Shown here: positions 7,926 to 17,070 of the stretch, in pieces
Numbering within the stretch: the first letter of the stretch is position 1
How the letters are laid out: the number at the start of each line of letters is the position of its first letter
Assembly (NCBI GenBank): GCA_902516225.1
Contig: CABXXS010000003.1
Coordinates: 1 to 50,155, forward strand
DNA from: Puniceicoccaceae bacterium
Lineage (GTDB): Bacteria > Verrucomicrobiota > Verrucomicrobiae > Opitutales > Coraliomargaritaceae
Length of the DNA stretch: 50,155 bases
Direction of reading: 5' to 3'
Notes under the pieces: generated by a model
Databases searched by the model: none
Seen by the model: the letters and a program-made list of their open reading frames with translations, nothing else
What the model was told of the DNA's origin: nothing
Position numbers and translations under genes: made by a program

Positions 7926-9020
7926 ATGTTTAGTATCATAGATCTACTTCGTAGTTTTACTGACTCTGAAATGCAAACGGATGGGATCTCCCGAATATCA
8001 GACTTGCACATGAAAGTTGGAGAGCCTGTGCGTTATCGGTTTGATGGAGAATTAGAAACTATTGCAGAGGGTGTCCCTCTAACAAAAACAACTTTGCGCT
8101 CTTTAGTTTTCCCGCTTCTCTCCGAAAAACAGCGTGAGAGTTTAACAACAAACGCTCTCTTAGATATTGACGCAGGTTATACTTGGGAAGATCAGAAACT
8201 AAATTTTCGGCTCAACGTCTTCCATGATCGTGACGGTATGGCTTGTGTGATACGCATGTTACCTAAGCACATACCTGAAGTCGACGAACTCGGATTCATG
8301 AACCCTAGTGTGTGGCAGGATATTACGGCTCTCAAGCAAGGGTTAGTTTTAGTAAATGGTGTAACTAGCAGCGGAAAATCGACTACCATCGCGAGCATTA
8401 TCGATTATATCAATAAGAGCCGTAATGATCGTATAATAACACTAGAAGATCCAATTGAGTTCGTTTTCAGGAGTGAACAGTCTCTAATATCACAGAGAGA
8501 ATTAGGGAAGCATCTAAGCGATTTTCCGAATGGTCTTCGCAGTGCGCTTCGCGAAAATCCAGATATAATTTATGTTGGCGAGATTCGCGATGCTGTCACC
8601 GCACAACTAGCTCTGACAGCGGCAGAGACTGGACACTTGGTATTTTCTACTATGCATACTAAAGATGTTAAAGGTACCTTTAGTCGCTTTATCGATATGT
8701 TTCCAGCGGATCAATCGAATGAAATTGCAACGCAACTTTCTTTTTCACTAGCCTATGCAATAAGCCAAAAACTACTTGCTCGTAAATCCGGTATTGGTCG
8801 GATTCCCGCTTTTGAGGTACTTAAAAACAATTCTGGAGTAGCTAACCTTGTGCGTACATTTAAACTCCAACAAATATACAGTCAAATGGAGACGGGTGTG
8901 AATGAGGGCATGAATACTTTAGAGCAGCATCTAATCGAGTTAGTAGCTCAAGGTCTCATTACAAAAGAGGAGGCAGTCTCCCACGCGAACGATACTAATA
9001 TCATTAATCGATTGGATTAG
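7926..9020 (+). CDS. pilT: PilT/PilU-type twitching motility retraction ATPase
   Basis: Secretion ATPase of the type IV pilus, powering pilus retraction by hexameric ATP hydrolysis at the inner membrane. With ATG at 7926 the protein is 364 aa, the usual PilT length. Landmarks: [11 protein letters not shown] (26-36), Walker A GVTSSGKS (145-152), Asp box EDPIEF (174-179), Walker [10 protein letters not shown] (214-222), and His box [11 protein letters not shown] (237-247). The C-terminus [20 protein letters not shown] is typical of PilT/PilU. An AAGGTGG stretch just before 7926 is one of the very few SD-like sequences in the window and supports this start over ATG 7878. No other pilus genes are adjacent, so PilT versus PilU cannot be decided. 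Confidence 0.88.
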   Translation: MFSIIDLLRSFTDSEMQTDGISRISDLHMKVGEPVRYRFDGELETIAEGVPLTKTTLRSLVFPLLSEKQRESLTTNALLDIDAGYTWEDQKLNFRLNVFHDRDGMACVIRMLPKHIPEVDELGFMNPSVWQDITALKQGLVLVNGVTSSGKSTTIASIIDYINKSRNDRIITLEDPIEFVFRSEQSLISQRELGKHLSDFPNGLRSALRENPDIIYVGEIRDAVTAQLALTAAETGHLVFSTMHTKDVKGTFSRFIDMFPADQSNEIATQLSFSLAYAISQKLLARKSGIGRIPAFEVLKNNSGVANLVRTFKLQQIYSQMETGVNEGMNTLEQHLIELVAQGLITKEEAVSHANDTNIINRLD

Positions 9021-9131
9021 AATGATTTTATATTAAAGATCTTTTAGTCGCCTATAATCTATAATATTTTGGTCACTTAGTGTCTGCTCTTTATATTTGC
9101 CTTAATTTATTAGTCATAAATTCTCTCATAC

Positions 9132-10535
9132 ATGGCAGATGGTAAAAAACAAGCTACTTGGGGTGGACGGTTCTCAAAAGGTCCCTCAGAGTTGATGCTG
9201 CGTATTGGTGAATCTGTATCTTTTGATCTAAGGCTCGCAACTTTTGACATACAAGGTAGTCAAGCCCAGGCAACTATGCTTGCCCATGTAGGCTTAATTA
9301 GCTCTGAAGAGCGGGATGCTATCAAAGAGGGCCTAGACTCCATTCTTGCCGATATATTAAATGGCAATTTTTTATGGAATCCTGAACTCGAGGACGTTCA
9401 CATGAATATAGAGCATGCGCTTACCCAAAAAGTGCCTGCTGCTGCAAAGTTACACACTGCGCGCAGTCGCAACGACCAAGTCGCTACCGATATGCGGCTT
9501 TGGTTTAAGCATGCTTGCGAAGAGGTCTTTGCATCTTTAAATGCTGTTATTAATTCTTTGGTCGAACTTGCAGATAAAACGCAGACTGTAATTATACCCG
9601 GATATACTCATTTGCAACGTGCTCAGCCAGTATCAATGGCGCACCATCTACTGGCATACGTCGAGATGTTTGCCAGGGACCGTACACTTTTTACAGCCGT
9701 AAAAAAGGAAGCCAACGTTTGCCCATTAGGATCCGGAGCTATCGCAGGTACTACTTTGCCTATTGATCGTGAATATGTAGCTCGTGAACTCGGTTTTGTG
9801 AACGAAAAGGGTGAGGCAATAATTACTCAAAATAGTATGGATGCAGTCAGTGATAGGGACTGCTTTATACAATTTGCTTCTGCCTGCGCTAGTGTTGGGG
9901 TTCATTTGTCGCGGCTTTCTGAAGATTTTATACTTTGGAGTAGCGCCGAATTTGGCTTTGTTAAATTACCCGATGGGTTTACTACCGGTTCCAGCTTAAT
10001 GCCTCAGAAAAAGAATCCTGACGTCTTCGAGTTAATAAGAGGGAAGTCCGCGTGCTTATCTGGTAATTTACAAACCCTTTTGACTATGCTTAAGGGCTTA
10101 CCGCTGACCTATAATCGGGATCTCCAGGAAGATAAACCTCCCGTTTTCGATAGCTTAGATCAAACACTTCTTATGCTTGATTGCATTTCTGCCTGTTTGC
10201 CTGGTGTTGAAGTAAATGCAGAGCGTTGTGACGAGGCGGTCGCCGATCCAGCACTTTTAGCCACCGACCTAGTCGATTATCTTGTTAAGAAAGCCGTGCC
10301 TTTTCGTGAAGCTCACCATGTAGTGGGCGCACTTGTAGGCCTATCTGAGGAATTAAAGACTCCACTAAGCGATTTACCTTACAATAAAGTCTCAAAAATA
10401 CACGAAGCATTAGATGAAGACTGGTCACATGTTTTTGATCTTAAAAAAGCACTCAATGAACGTGAGAAAATTGGGATGCCTGGACCGAAGCAGGTCGCTG
10501 ACCGGATCGCTTATTGGCGTAAATTATTTTCGTAA
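9132..10535 (+). CDS. argH: Argininosuccinate lyase
   Basis: 467 residues, the normal family length. It cleaves argininosuccinate to arginine and fumarate, the last step of arginine biosynthesis. The N-terminus [13 protein letters not shown] is typical. [17 protein letters not shown] and the fumarase-superfamily signature [12 protein letters not shown] (from residue 286), which carries the catalytic serine, are intact. No other arg genes are nearby, so it is a stand-alone gene flanked by ~110 bp upstream and a convergent cvfB-ispA unit downstream. The upstream gap contains TATAAT (9053-9058) and a TCATAC hexamer directly before the ATG. Confidence 0.97.
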   Translation: MADGKKQATWGGRFSKGPSELMLRIGESVSFDLRLATFDIQGSQAQATMLAHVGLISSEERDAIKEGLDSILADILNGNFLWNPELEDVHMNIEHALTQKVPAAAKLHTARSRNDQVATDMRLWFKHACEEVFASLNAVINSLVELADKTQTVIIPGYTHLQRAQPVSMAHHLLAYVEMFARDRTLFTAVKKEANVCPLGSGAIAGTTLPIDREYVARELGFVNEKGEAIITQNSMDAVSDRDCFIQFASACASVGVHLSRLSEDFILWSSAEFGFVKLPDGFTTGSSLMPQKKNPDVFELIRGKSACLSGNLQTLLTMLKGLPLTYNRDLQEDKPPVFDSLDQTLLMLDCISACLPGVEVNAERCDEAVADPALLATDLVDYLVKKAVPFREAHHVVGALVGLSEELKTPLSDLPYNKVSKIHEALDEDWSHVFDLKKALNEREKIGMPGPKQVADRIAYWRKLFS

Positions 10536-10619
10536 GTAGTAGGGTACCTACCACAAGATTTCGTAGTAATTTTGCGTGATCCCTTAAAGACCTACTTATA
10601 GCTAGCACCAGTGTCTGCG

Positions 10620-11483
10620 TTATTTACTATCCGATTGCTTATTCGTAGGTGTTTTCTTTATTCCCTCGCCAGTAAAACTGATACGGTGCTCTTTATAGAG
10701 CTTACCCAAAGCCTGTTTGAATGCTTTTTTACTAGTATTAAAAGCCTCTCGGATCTCTTCAGGGCTACTTTTGTCATCAAAGGGTAGTGTCCCTCCAGCT
10801 GTTTCTAGTTTTTCTATTATTGATTCGCTGATTGCTTCCACACGATTGTAGCCAGACGGATCACGCCGAAGGTCAATTTTTCCGTCACTATGAACTTTTT
10901 TGATATAACCAGTGAATTGGTCACCTTGTTCTAAGCGATCAGAGGTCTCCTCATAATAAAGTAAACCACGGTAGCGTTTGTTAATAATTGCCTTAAATCC
11001 AAGCGGAGAATCACCGTAAATGAGTACTTGCACTGGCTCGTTCGCCTCATAAGAAGGTTTTTCTGATGGTAAGTGATTATGTAAGCGAGTGGAAGCTACC
11101 ACACGATTAGTATAGCTATCTACATAAACCGCTACGACCGCGCCATCTCCAACTTGGAAGTCAATATCTCCTTGCTCCCTATAGGGGAGCAAAAGATCTT
11201 TTCCTAGTCCCCAGTTAAGAAATGCACCCACATTTGGATTAATACTAACAACCTCAAGGTAGGCAAATTCACCGACCTGGGCAAAGGGCTTTTCTGTAGT
11301 TGCTACTAAGCGATCCTCAGAATCACTGTAAACAAAGACCTCTACCCCTGAGCCTATAATCATATCTGGCAATAAATATCTTCTTGGCATTAAGATTTTA
11401 CCGTATTGCCCACCGTCTAGGTAAAGACCGTGGTCACTAAGTTCAATTACTTCGAGAGTATTATAACGTCCTATATCAGCCAT
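10620..11483 (-). CDS. cvfB: CvfB-like S1 RNA-binding protein
   Basis: 287 residues resembling the CvfB/YitL family: tandem S1-type OB folds followed by a C-terminal winged helix. Recognisable parts are [11 protein letters not shown] near residue 30-40, the second S1-like segment [20 protein letters not shown] (~87-106), and the helical C-terminal [15 protein letters not shown] region. CvfB proteins bind RNA and affect regulatory and virulence gene expression in Firmicutes; the role here is not known. The start codon follows the ispA stop by a single base, so the two genes are almost certainly one transcript with coupled translation. The C-terminal tail is short and charged ([12 protein letters not shown]). 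Confidence 0.85.
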   Translation of the reverse strand: MADIGRYNTLEVIELSDHGLYLDGGQYGKILMPRRYLLPDMIIGSGVEVFVYSDSEDRLVATTEKPFAQVGEFAYLEVVSINPNVGAFLNWGLGKDLLLPYREQGDIDFQVGDGAVVAVYVDSYTNRVVASTRLHNHLPSEKPSYEANEPVQVLIYGDSPLGFKAIINKRYRGLLYYEETSDRLEQGDQFTGYIKKVHSDGKIDLRRDPSGYNRVEAISESIIEKLETAGGTLPFDDKSSPEEIREAFNTSKKAFKQALGKLYKEHRISFTGEGIKKTPTNKQSDSK

Positions 11484-11484
11484 A

Positions 11485-12369
11485 TTAATTGATACGCTTT
11501 TCCAGATCGCTGACTAAAGAAAGTAAGGTTAGATTATTACCACCTAAACTTTCGAGCGCATTAATGGCTTCTTGTGTATGGCGATGTGCTTCCAGGCACG
11601 CTCCCTCGAGTCCAAGTAAAACAACGTAAGTGGATTTTTCAATAGCAGCGTCACTACCAACCGGTTTCCCTAAAAGATCACTGCTAGAGGTAGCGTCTAG
11701 TATATCATCTACGATCTGGAATGCTAGGCCGAGGTGGTAGCCAGCCCGTGCGATTGTCGTCAACTGTGACTCGCTAGGTTGACAAAAATAGAGGCCCATT
11801 TTTAACGCTGCGCTCAGAAGCGCTGCGGTTTTATTTGCATGAATGTAAAGTAGAGTATCGGCATCGATTACTTGACCTTCGTTTTCAATGTCTTCCTGCT
11901 GTCCAGCGATTAAGTATTCACTACTACTAGCCTTTGAAAGTTCTTTAATTAACAGAATTGCTAGTTTTGGTTCGGCACTGTATTGCTCTGAAAGCAATCG
12001 GAATGCAATTGTTAGTAGGGAATCTCCTGCTAAAATAGCGGTAGCTTCATTAAATTTTGTATGACAACTTGGACTTCCTCTCCTTAGTTCGCTATTATCG
12101 ATAGCAGGTAGATCATCATGTATTAGTGTGTACGTGTGCAGGCATTCAATCGCAACTGCTGCAGCAGTAGGATCAGACTTACTTTCAAAGAGTTCACTAG
12201 CGATTAATAGTAGCGTTGGGCGGATGCGTTTTCCTCCTGCCTGTATTGAATAGCGCATTGCGCTGTGTAGATTTACTGGGCGCGTTGTGCAAGCGGGCAA
12301 GAGTTTATCGATGGCCAAATCGACACGCCCGGAGTAATCATTTAATTTATCTTTCAATGCTGGATTCAC
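11485..12369 (-). CDS. ispA: Short-chain polyprenyl (farnesyl) diphosphate synthase
   Basis: 294 residues; condenses isopentenyl diphosphate with allylic diphosphates to make farnesyl or geranylgeranyl diphosphate for quinones and cell-wall lipid carriers. GGKRIRP (45-51) binds IPP, the first aspartate motif is DDLPAID (85-91) and the second is DDILD (221-225) followed by GKPVGSD. The family more often has DDLPAMDDD in the first motif, so two trailing acids are replaced by Asn-Ser here, but the essential DDx4D is kept. The start codon is GTG at 12369, preceded by a TATTAT hexamer four bases upstream. Only 21 bp separate it from the divergent gene at 12391, so the two promoters must overlap. 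Confidence 0.92.
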   Translation of the reverse strand: MNPALKDKLNDYSGRVDLAIDKLLPACTTRPVNLHSAMRYSIQAGGKRIRPTLLLIASELFESKSDPTAAAVAIECLHTYTLIHDDLPAIDNSELRRGSPSCHTKFNEATAILAGDSLLTIAFRLLSEQYSAEPKLAILLIKELSKASSSEYLIAGQQEDIENEGQVIDADTLLYIHANKTAALLSAALKMGLYFCQPSESQLTTIARAGYHLGLAFQIVDDILDATSSSDLLGKPVGSDAAIEKSTYVVLLGLEGACLEAHRHTQEAINALESLGGNNLTLLSLVSDLEKRIN

Positions 12370-12390
12370 TAGGATAATAATAAAAATTAA

Positions 12391-12969
12391 ATGAGGGATA
12401 CACCTATATTAGAAGAAGTTATACAGCAGCTGTTTGTACTACCTAAGTTCTGGGTGAATTTATTAATTGGTAGTCTGTTATCTTTTGTACCGCTCGTCAA
12501 TATCTTCGCGTTTGGGTACTTATATCAAGTCTTTCGTGGAGTCAGGCGTTTGCGGCAACCTGCAATGCCACCTTGGCATGATTGGAAAGAGTTATTCATA
12601 GATGGGCTACGTTTTACTGTTGTTTTCTTATGCTATTGGATAGCTCCAATCCTTCTTGCTGCTGGCATGGGTTCTATTTTTACGCATTTTGGGCTAGGCA
12701 TATTTTCAAGTATTTTCTTTTTAAGTATTTTGCTATTTTCAAATATCTTATTTATCGCTGCACTTTCTCATTATCATTCACGTGAAAATTTTAGGGACCT
12801 ACTTAATTTTAGATTAATCTTAGAGAATACTCGGACTATTTTTCCGAAGTTGCTCGTTTCCTCTATTTTATTCTTAGGTATTTTCTTATGGCTACTCCCA
12901 TTTTATGGATTCGGCTTATTTGGTGGGCTTCTGCTACTACTTACTTACGCAAGTCTCCACCATTGCTAG
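12391..12969 (+). CDS. DUF4013-like multi-pass membrane protein
   Basis: 192 residues with about four to five hydrophobic segments. The N-terminal part has the pattern FGYLYQVFRGVRRLRQ followed by PPWHDWKELFIDGLRF, which is the DUF4013 signature (aromatic-rich loop between the first two membrane spans). The function of DUF4013 proteins is not established. The gene is divergent from ispA with only 21 bp between them. It is followed by a perfect 7-bp AT-rich hairpin immediately after the stop codon. Confidence 0.7.
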   Translation: MRDTPILEEVIQQLFVLPKFWVNLLIGSLLSFVPLVNIFAFGYLYQVFRGVRRLRQPAMPPWHDWKELFIDGLRFTVVFLCYWIAPILLAAGMGSIFTHFGLGIFSSIFFLSILLFSNILFIAALSHYHSRENFRDLLNFRLILENTRTIFPKLLVSSILFLGIFLWLLPFYGFGLFGGLLLLLTYASLHHC

Positions 12970-12974
12970 TTGCC

Positions 12975-12991
12975 TAAAATGCCTCATTTTA
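12975..12991 (+). terminator. Hairpin after the DUF4013-like gene
   Basis: TAAAATG-CCT-CATTTTA forms a perfect 7-bp stem with a 3-base loop, 5 bp after the stop codon. It lacks a clean U-run and is AT-rich, so it is at best a weak terminator or an mRNA 3'-end stabiliser. Confidence 0.3.
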
Positions 12992-13060
12992 ATCTGTGTT
13001 GATGTGATATTTATTTGTCCTTCCGAGTACTTTTATCATCATTAGGTATTTTTATTTTGA

Positions 13061-14239
13061 ATGCATCGATTGAACCTACTTAGTATAAATCGTTATAGAT
13101 TGCTTAGAAATACTACACTATTTCTTATCGGCGCTGCTCTAGGCTTAGTTCCTTCTCTGGTATCTGCCCGTGTGCGTAGTGTGAGTAACGATTACTTCGA
13201 GATCGCTGCTTTAGATTTTCGTTCACTCTCTTACATGAACGACCTAAGTAATTATACAGTTAAGATTGCTGAACGTTATCTTGATCCTGAAGGCATGGCT
13301 TATCCTAAGCCAATATTAGTGAGTTTACGTCCTGATCAATACGTTGATTTCGAGGGGGATTACTATATACGAATCGAATCACGCAATAGCGTTGAGTTGG
13401 ACATTCGCTGGAACAAGGCTTTGACGCTAGAGAGTTGTTGCCGCGCCCTTAGCGAAGCTTTGCTAACACAATACGCTCTTTTTAATTACGGACCAGAAGG
13501 TGTCGCAAAACTTAACATGTGGCCAGTCTCCGCTCTCTCCAGCACGGTCTATTTAGGCCTAAGACCAGCAAATATTTCATATTTAGTAAATCAAGCACGT
13601 GCGAGCGATGTTCCAGAAATATCGACAGTTCTTGGATGGAAGGCTGACAAAATACCTGCAGTGGACATTACTTATGGTTATTGGGTTCTTGAAGCTATTA
13701 AGTTAAGCTCCTTCAATCGACGCGATATACGGAACTTTTTTGTGAGTGCAGTAGGTGGTGAAAATATTACGCAGACACTCGAGAAAGAAGTTCAAATTAA
13801 AGGAACGAATGATGAAGTCATGCTCCTAGAGACTTGGTGGAGACAGACGCTAGCGTCCTTATCAAATCGCCAGTACGAAGCTGTGGAGTCAATGGTAGTT
13901 TCTAGATCGTGGCTTAGTGCAATCGCAAGTTTTTCAGATCAGATAAAATTCCAATCCGAGGGCACAACTCTTAATTTTCGCTCTATTTGGAAATATAGAT
14001 CCGAACCCGAAGTTCGTGACTTAATAAACGCTCGTCGCGAAATTTTGAGCCTGCGATTAGCAAGAACTAATCCCGCCTACTACAATTCAGCGCTTTTCTT
14101 GGCAGAGGTTTATGAGAGTTTATTAAATGATGAGTATTCACACAAATATCTTCGCGCATTGACACTTTATCTCAACCATTGGGAGGATGTTAAAGATATG
14201 GAGGAAAGAATCGAAGATTATTTTCTTATAAATTTATAA
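13061..14239 (+). CDS. Conserved-looking exported protein of unknown function
   Basis: I do not recognise a domain. The 392-residue product starts with basic residues and a single hydrophobic segment (about 18-36, TTLFLIGAALGLVPSLVSA), consistent with a Sec signal peptide ending in a SA-R type cleavage site. The mature part is a mixed alpha/beta sequence with several Arg/Glu-rich helices near the C-terminus (~320-385) that could be TPR-like. It contains no zinc-protease HExxH motif. It follows the DUF4013-like gene on the same strand with 91 bp between. Strong hairpins after it suggest it ends a transcript. Confidence 0.65.
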   Translation: MHRLNLLSINRYRLLRNTTLFLIGAALGLVPSLVSARVRSVSNDYFEIAALDFRSLSYMNDLSNYTVKIAERYLDPEGMAYPKPILVSLRPDQYVDFEGDYYIRIESRNSVELDIRWNKALTLESCCRALSEALLTQYALFNYGPEGVAKLNMWPVSALSSTVYLGLRPANISYLVNQARASDVPEISTVLGWKADKIPAVDITYGYWVLEAIKLSSFNRRDIRNFFVSAVGGENITQTLEKEVQIKGTNDEVMLLETWWRQTLASLSNRQYEAVESMVVSRSWLSAIASFSDQIKFQSEGTTLNFRSIWKYRSEPEVRDLINARREILSLRLARTNPAYYNSALFLAEVYESLLNDEYSHKYLRALTLYLNHWEDVKDMEERIEDYFLINL

Positions 14240-14295
14240 TATATAGCTACTTACATATTTATTTATTTTTTCAATAAATTATGTTAAAAAATTGA

Positions 14296-14316
14296 ACGCG
14301 GTAGCCTCTGCCGCGT
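14296..14316 (+). terminator. First of two tandem hairpins after the 13061 gene
   Basis: ACGCGGTAG (14296-14304) pairs with CTGCCGCGT (14308-14316), with one G-U pair and loop CCT. The sequence that follows is AU-rich but not a U-run. It is GC-rich in a very AT-rich spacer, so it probably acts at the RNA level. Confidence 0.45.
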
Positions 14317-14362
14317 CTATATACTATATAACTTATTGTTTTCTTAGTTTGTTGTTTGTAAT

Positions 14363-14393
14363 GCGTCGTCTCCCGTGGGAGGCGACGCTTTTT
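14363..14393 (+). terminator. Rho-independent terminator
   Basis: An 11-bp stem (GCGTCGTCTCC with GGAGGCGACGC, one G-U pair; loop CGTG) is followed directly by TTTTT and further T-rich sequence. It separates the unknown exported gene from the ilvE-like gene and is the clearest intrinsic terminator in the window. It could also act as an attenuator for ilvE. Confidence 0.8.
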
Positions 14394-14418
14394 GTTTCTG
14401 AATAAAGTTTAATATGGG

Positions 14419-14440
14419 GACTAGACAAAAGGCTCTAGTC
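14419..14440 (+). promoter_or_regulatory. Inverted repeat just before the ilvE-like start
   Basis: GACTAGA and TCTAGTC are perfect inverted repeats with an 8-base loop (CAAAAGGC), ending 17 bp before the ATG at 14458. A TATCAT hexamer (14447-14452) lies between the repeat and the start codon. The repeat would overlap the promoter spacer or -35 region, the expected place for an operator. Confidence 0.4.
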
Positions 14441-14457
14441 TAGCAATATCATAGCAG

Positions 14458-15324
14458 ATGAAGATTTACTTAAATGATCAACTAGTCGATTCATCGGAGG
14501 CAAAGATATCGGTCTTCGATCACGGACTTCTTTATGGTGATGGTATTTTTGAAGGTATCCGCCTCTACGATGGCTGTGTCTTTAAGCTTGAAGAGCACCT
14601 GGAGCGCCTCGAATACTCGGCTAAGGCGATCATGCTTGATATGCCTTGGACGCGAGAAGAGATTTCAAACGCTGTTTGCGAGACTTGCCGTGCCAATGAC
14701 TTACAAGATGGTTATATTCGTCTAGTCGTTACTCGCGGGGTAGGTAGTCTAGGATTATCCATCAAAAATTGTGACCAGCCACAGCTAATCATCATTGCCG
14801 ATAATATACAGCTTTACCCTGCAGAGTACTACGATCAGGGCTTATCAATTATAACTGTACCAACTCGTAGGTGTAATCCAGCGGCACTACCTCCCACAGT
14901 AAAGTCTCTGAACTATCTGAATAACATTCTCGCTAAAATAGAAGCTCAACATCTCGGTTATCACGAGGCAATCATGCTCAATGACCAGGGTTATGTTGCT
15001 GAATGTACTGGCGATAATGTATTTATCATACATAAAGGAGTGCTTATAACGCCTGCTTCAAGTTCTGGAGCACTAAAGGGGATAACTAGAGGAACTGTCT
15101 TAGAAATCGCAGATGTTTTAAATATTCCCTTCCGCGAGGAAAATATTACCCGTTATGATGTCTGGGTTGCTGATGAAGTGTTTTTGACCGGCACGGCGGC
15201 TGAAATTGTACCGATCGTTGAAGTCGATGCCCGCAAAATTGGGGATGGAAAACCGGGCGTGATTACGGCTCAATTTTTAGAGGCTTTTAGGGGTAAAGTC
15301 TCTTTGGATGGCAGAAAGCTTTGA
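14458..15324 (+). CDS. ilvE: Branched-chain amino acid aminotransferase (class IV PLP)
   Basis: 288 residues. The enzyme interconverts Leu/Ile/Val and their 2-oxo acids using PLP and 2-oxoglutarate/glutamate. Landmarks: FDHGLLYGDGIFEGIRLYDG (20-39), the PLP lysine K149 in KSLNYLNNILAK, ECTGDNVFI, the SSGALKGITRGTVLE phosphate-binding segment, and DEVFLTGTAAEIVPI. These fit IlvE better than aminodeoxychorismate lyase or D-amino-acid transaminase, although specificity within class IV is hard to read from sequence. It is a single gene between a strong terminator and a possible sigma-54-type element for mcsA. The ATG lies 5 bp after a TATCAT box, suggesting a very short or absent 5' UTR. Confidence 0.88.
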   Translation: MKIYLNDQLVDSSEAKISVFDHGLLYGDGIFEGIRLYDGCVFKLEEHLERLEYSAKAIMLDMPWTREEISNAVCETCRANDLQDGYIRLVVTRGVGSLGLSIKNCDQPQLIIIADNIQLYPAEYYDQGLSIITVPTRRCNPAALPPTVKSLNYLNNILAKIEAQHLGYHEAIMLNDQGYVAECTGDNVFIIHKGVLITPASSSGALKGITRGTVLEIADVLNIPFREENITRYDVWVADEVFLTGTAAEIVPIVEVDARKIGDGKPGVITAQFLEAFRGKVSLDGRKL

Positions 15325-15348
15325 GATTGCTAGGATCGCATTGATTCG

Positions 15349-15372
15349 GGATTGGCACAATTTATGCAATCC
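15349..15372 (+). promoter_or_regulatory. Sigma-54-like -24/-12 element or hairpin upstream of mcsA
   Basis: TTGGCACAATTTATGCA places GG (15354-15355) and GC (15366-15367) exactly 10 bp apart, the sigma-54 spacing, and matches the TGGCAC half perfectly. The same bases also form an inverted repeat, GGATTG ... CAATCC, without a U-run. The element is ~95 bp upstream of mcsA. Either reading, promoter or ilvE 3' hairpin, is possible. Confidence 0.35.
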
Positions 15373-15432
15373 AGTCCATATGAAGCCTGCCATTTTAACT
15401 AGTACTAATAAACTACAAATTATTCTTTAGTT

Positions 15433-15460
15433 TTGCGATTCACTGTTTTTTTGTTATCAT
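15433..15460 (+). promoter_or_regulatory. Sigma-70-like promoter touching the mcsA start
   Basis: TTGCGA (15433-15438), a 16-bp spacer and TATCAT (15455-15460) lie just before the mcsA ATG at 15467. If used, transcription would begin at or within a base or two of the start codon, giving a leaderless mRNA. Confidence 0.4.
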
Positions 15461-15466
15461 TTCAGT

Positions 15467-15976
15467 ATGCCTAATATCCTCAAGTGTAGCCAATGTAGTA
15501 AACCAGCTACTGTTCACCTCACCCAGATAGTTAATAATAAAATTATTAAAGTAGATCTCTGTGAGTCTTGTGCGCAAGCGAAGGGAGTGACGGACCCGTC
15601 GGGCTTTTCATTAACTGATTTCCTAGGTAATCAACAATTGGCTTCAGATGTCAAAGAGAAGAAGATTACATGTAATGAATGTGGGTTTACCTCAGCTGAC
15701 TTTCGGCGCACGGGTCGCTTAGGTTGCGCTCTGTGCTACCATAGCTTTTCTCCACTCATTCGCCCTGTATTAGAAGATATGCACGTAGCCTCCGTACATA
15801 AGGGTAAAGTGCCCGAAATCGCGCTTTCCAGGCATATGGCTGTAGCTGAATTGCAGTCACTAAAAGATTCTCTGCAGGAAGCCATCGACGAGGAAGAATA
15901 CGAAGAAGCAGCTAAATACCGCGATCAGATTAAATCATTTAATGACGCATCTGAATCAAAGAATTTTACGGCATGA
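15467..15976 (+). CDS. mcsA: McsA-like zinc-finger activator with UVR motif
   Basis: 169 residues. It has three CxxC zinc pairs plus a fourth matching McsA: C7/C10, C32/C35, C69/C72 and C87/C90. A C-terminal UvrB/UvrC-type helical hairpin follows (LKDSLQEAIDEEEYEEAAKY, ~127-146). In Bacillus, McsA binds and activates the arginine kinase McsB and links it to ClpC stress control. The stop codon overlaps the mcsB start (ATGA, 15973-15976), and clpC follows, so the assignment rests on both sequence and context. No ctsR is present upstream; ilvE occupies that position. Confidence 0.92.
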   Translation: MPNILKCSQCSKPATVHLTQIVNNKIIKVDLCESCAQAKGVTDPSGFSLTDFLGNQQLASDVKEKKITCNECGFTSADFRRTGRLGCALCYHSFSPLIRPVLEDMHVASVHKGKVPEIALSRHMAVAELQSLKDSLQEAIDEEEYEEAAKYRDQIKSFNDASESKNFTA

Positions 15977-17061
15977 TTGAATCTATACTTAACTCAGACC
16001 AGGCTGAACTTACTCAAGGATCCAAAAAGAGCTCGCCGGTAGTACTTAGCACTCGTGTTAGATTAGCGCGTAATCTTACTTCTGCTCCATTTCCTGAGCG
16101 TGCCAGTTTGTCTCAGCGACGAGACGTTATGACTAAGTGTTCTGGACAAATTGCCCAGCTACCTATGATGAAAAAAGGTCTTTTTTTTGATATTGTTGAC
16201 TTAACTGACCTCGAAAAACAAGTACTAGTTGAACGACATCTAATCAGTCGTGAGCTTTGCGACATAGAGTCTGGCTCAGGCGTATTTATTAACAATGATC
16301 AGACTTGTTCGATTATGATCAATGAGGAAGATCATCTTCGCATTCAGTTCCTCAAGACTGGCTTTAATTTGCGCTCATTATGGAGCAAAATCGATCGTAT
16401 TGATGCCGAATTAGAATCAGGTTTAGATCTAGCTTTTTCTAAGGAATTTGGTTATCTAACGGCATGTCCTACAAATTTAGGAACGGCTCTACGCGCATCA
16501 GTTATGATGCATTTACCCGGGCTAGTTATATCTGATCTTATGGACAAGGTAACACGTGCAGTAAATCAATTAGGTATTACTGTGCGAGGTCTTTTTGGGG
16601 AGGGCTCAGACGCCACTGGTCATGTTTTTCAGATTTCGAACCAACAGACTCTTGGTGAAAGTGAAGAGGCGATCATGTCTCGCCTCGGAGCCGTGCTGAA
16701 AACGATTATAGATCACGAAATAAATGCTCGCTTTAAATATTTAGAAGAAAATAGGACACGAATTCTCGACCAAATAGGTCGTGCCTTTGGGATATTAAAG
16801 TACTCTCATGTTTTGAACTCTAACGAAGCAATGAGTATGCTCTCATTAATTCGTTTAGCTGTTGATTTTGAGATGCTTCCGGAATCTAATCGTACCGACA
16901 TAGACCGGCTTTTTATTGAATGTCAACCCGGCCACATTCAACATGCTGTAGGCGTAGACATTGAACCTGATAAAAGAGACATAAGTCGTGCGGAAAAAGT
17001 GCGCGCAGAATTTTCTCACTTTCCTGCCCTAGCTTTTGACAAAATTAACGATTCTATTTAA
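15973..17061 (+). CDS. mcsB: Protein arginine kinase
   Basis: 362 residues of the guanidino-kinase fold. It phosphorylates arginines on misfolded proteins, marking them for ClpC-ClpP. STRVRLARNL (26-35) begins the catalytic core; NEEDHLRIQ (117-125) holds the catalytic acid; Cys165 in CPTNLGTALRAS is the reactive cysteine position. The C-terminal KRDISRAEKVRAEF matches the RDxxRA phosphoarginine-binding motif that mediates allosteric activation in Gram-positive McsB. All key residues are present, so it should be active. It is translationally coupled to mcsA by a 4-bp overlap and lies 9 bp before clpC. Confidence 0.95.
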   Translation: MIESILNSDQAELTQGSKKSSPVVLSTRVRLARNLTSAPFPERASLSQRRDVMTKCSGQIAQLPMMKKGLFFDIVDLTDLEKQVLVERHLISRELCDIESGSGVFINNDQTCSIMINEEDHLRIQFLKTGFNLRSLWSKIDRIDAELESGLDLAFSKEFGYLTACPTNLGTALRASVMMHLPGLVISDLMDKVTRAVNQLGITVRGLFGEGSDATGHVFQISNQQTLGESEEAIMSRLGAVLKTIIDHEINARFKYLEENRTRILDQIGRAFGILKYSHVLNSNEAMSMLSLIRLAVDFEMLPESNRTDIDRLFIECQPGHIQHAVGVDIEPDKRDISRAEKVRAEFSHFPALAFDKINDSI

Positions 17062-17064
17062 ATA

Positions 17065-17070
17065 TATAAT
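17065..17070 (+). promoter_or_regulatory. TATAAT hexamer directly abutting clpC ATG
   Basis: TATAAT sits between the mcsB stop and the clpC start with no gap. It may be an internal -10 box or simply the AT-rich initiation context seen throughout. No convincing -35 is seen at the right distance. Confidence 0.25.

Noticed and set aside
10539..10551. GTAGG-GTA-CCTAC hairpin between convergent argH and cvfB
   Set aside because: The stem is only 5 bp and no U-run follows on either strand.
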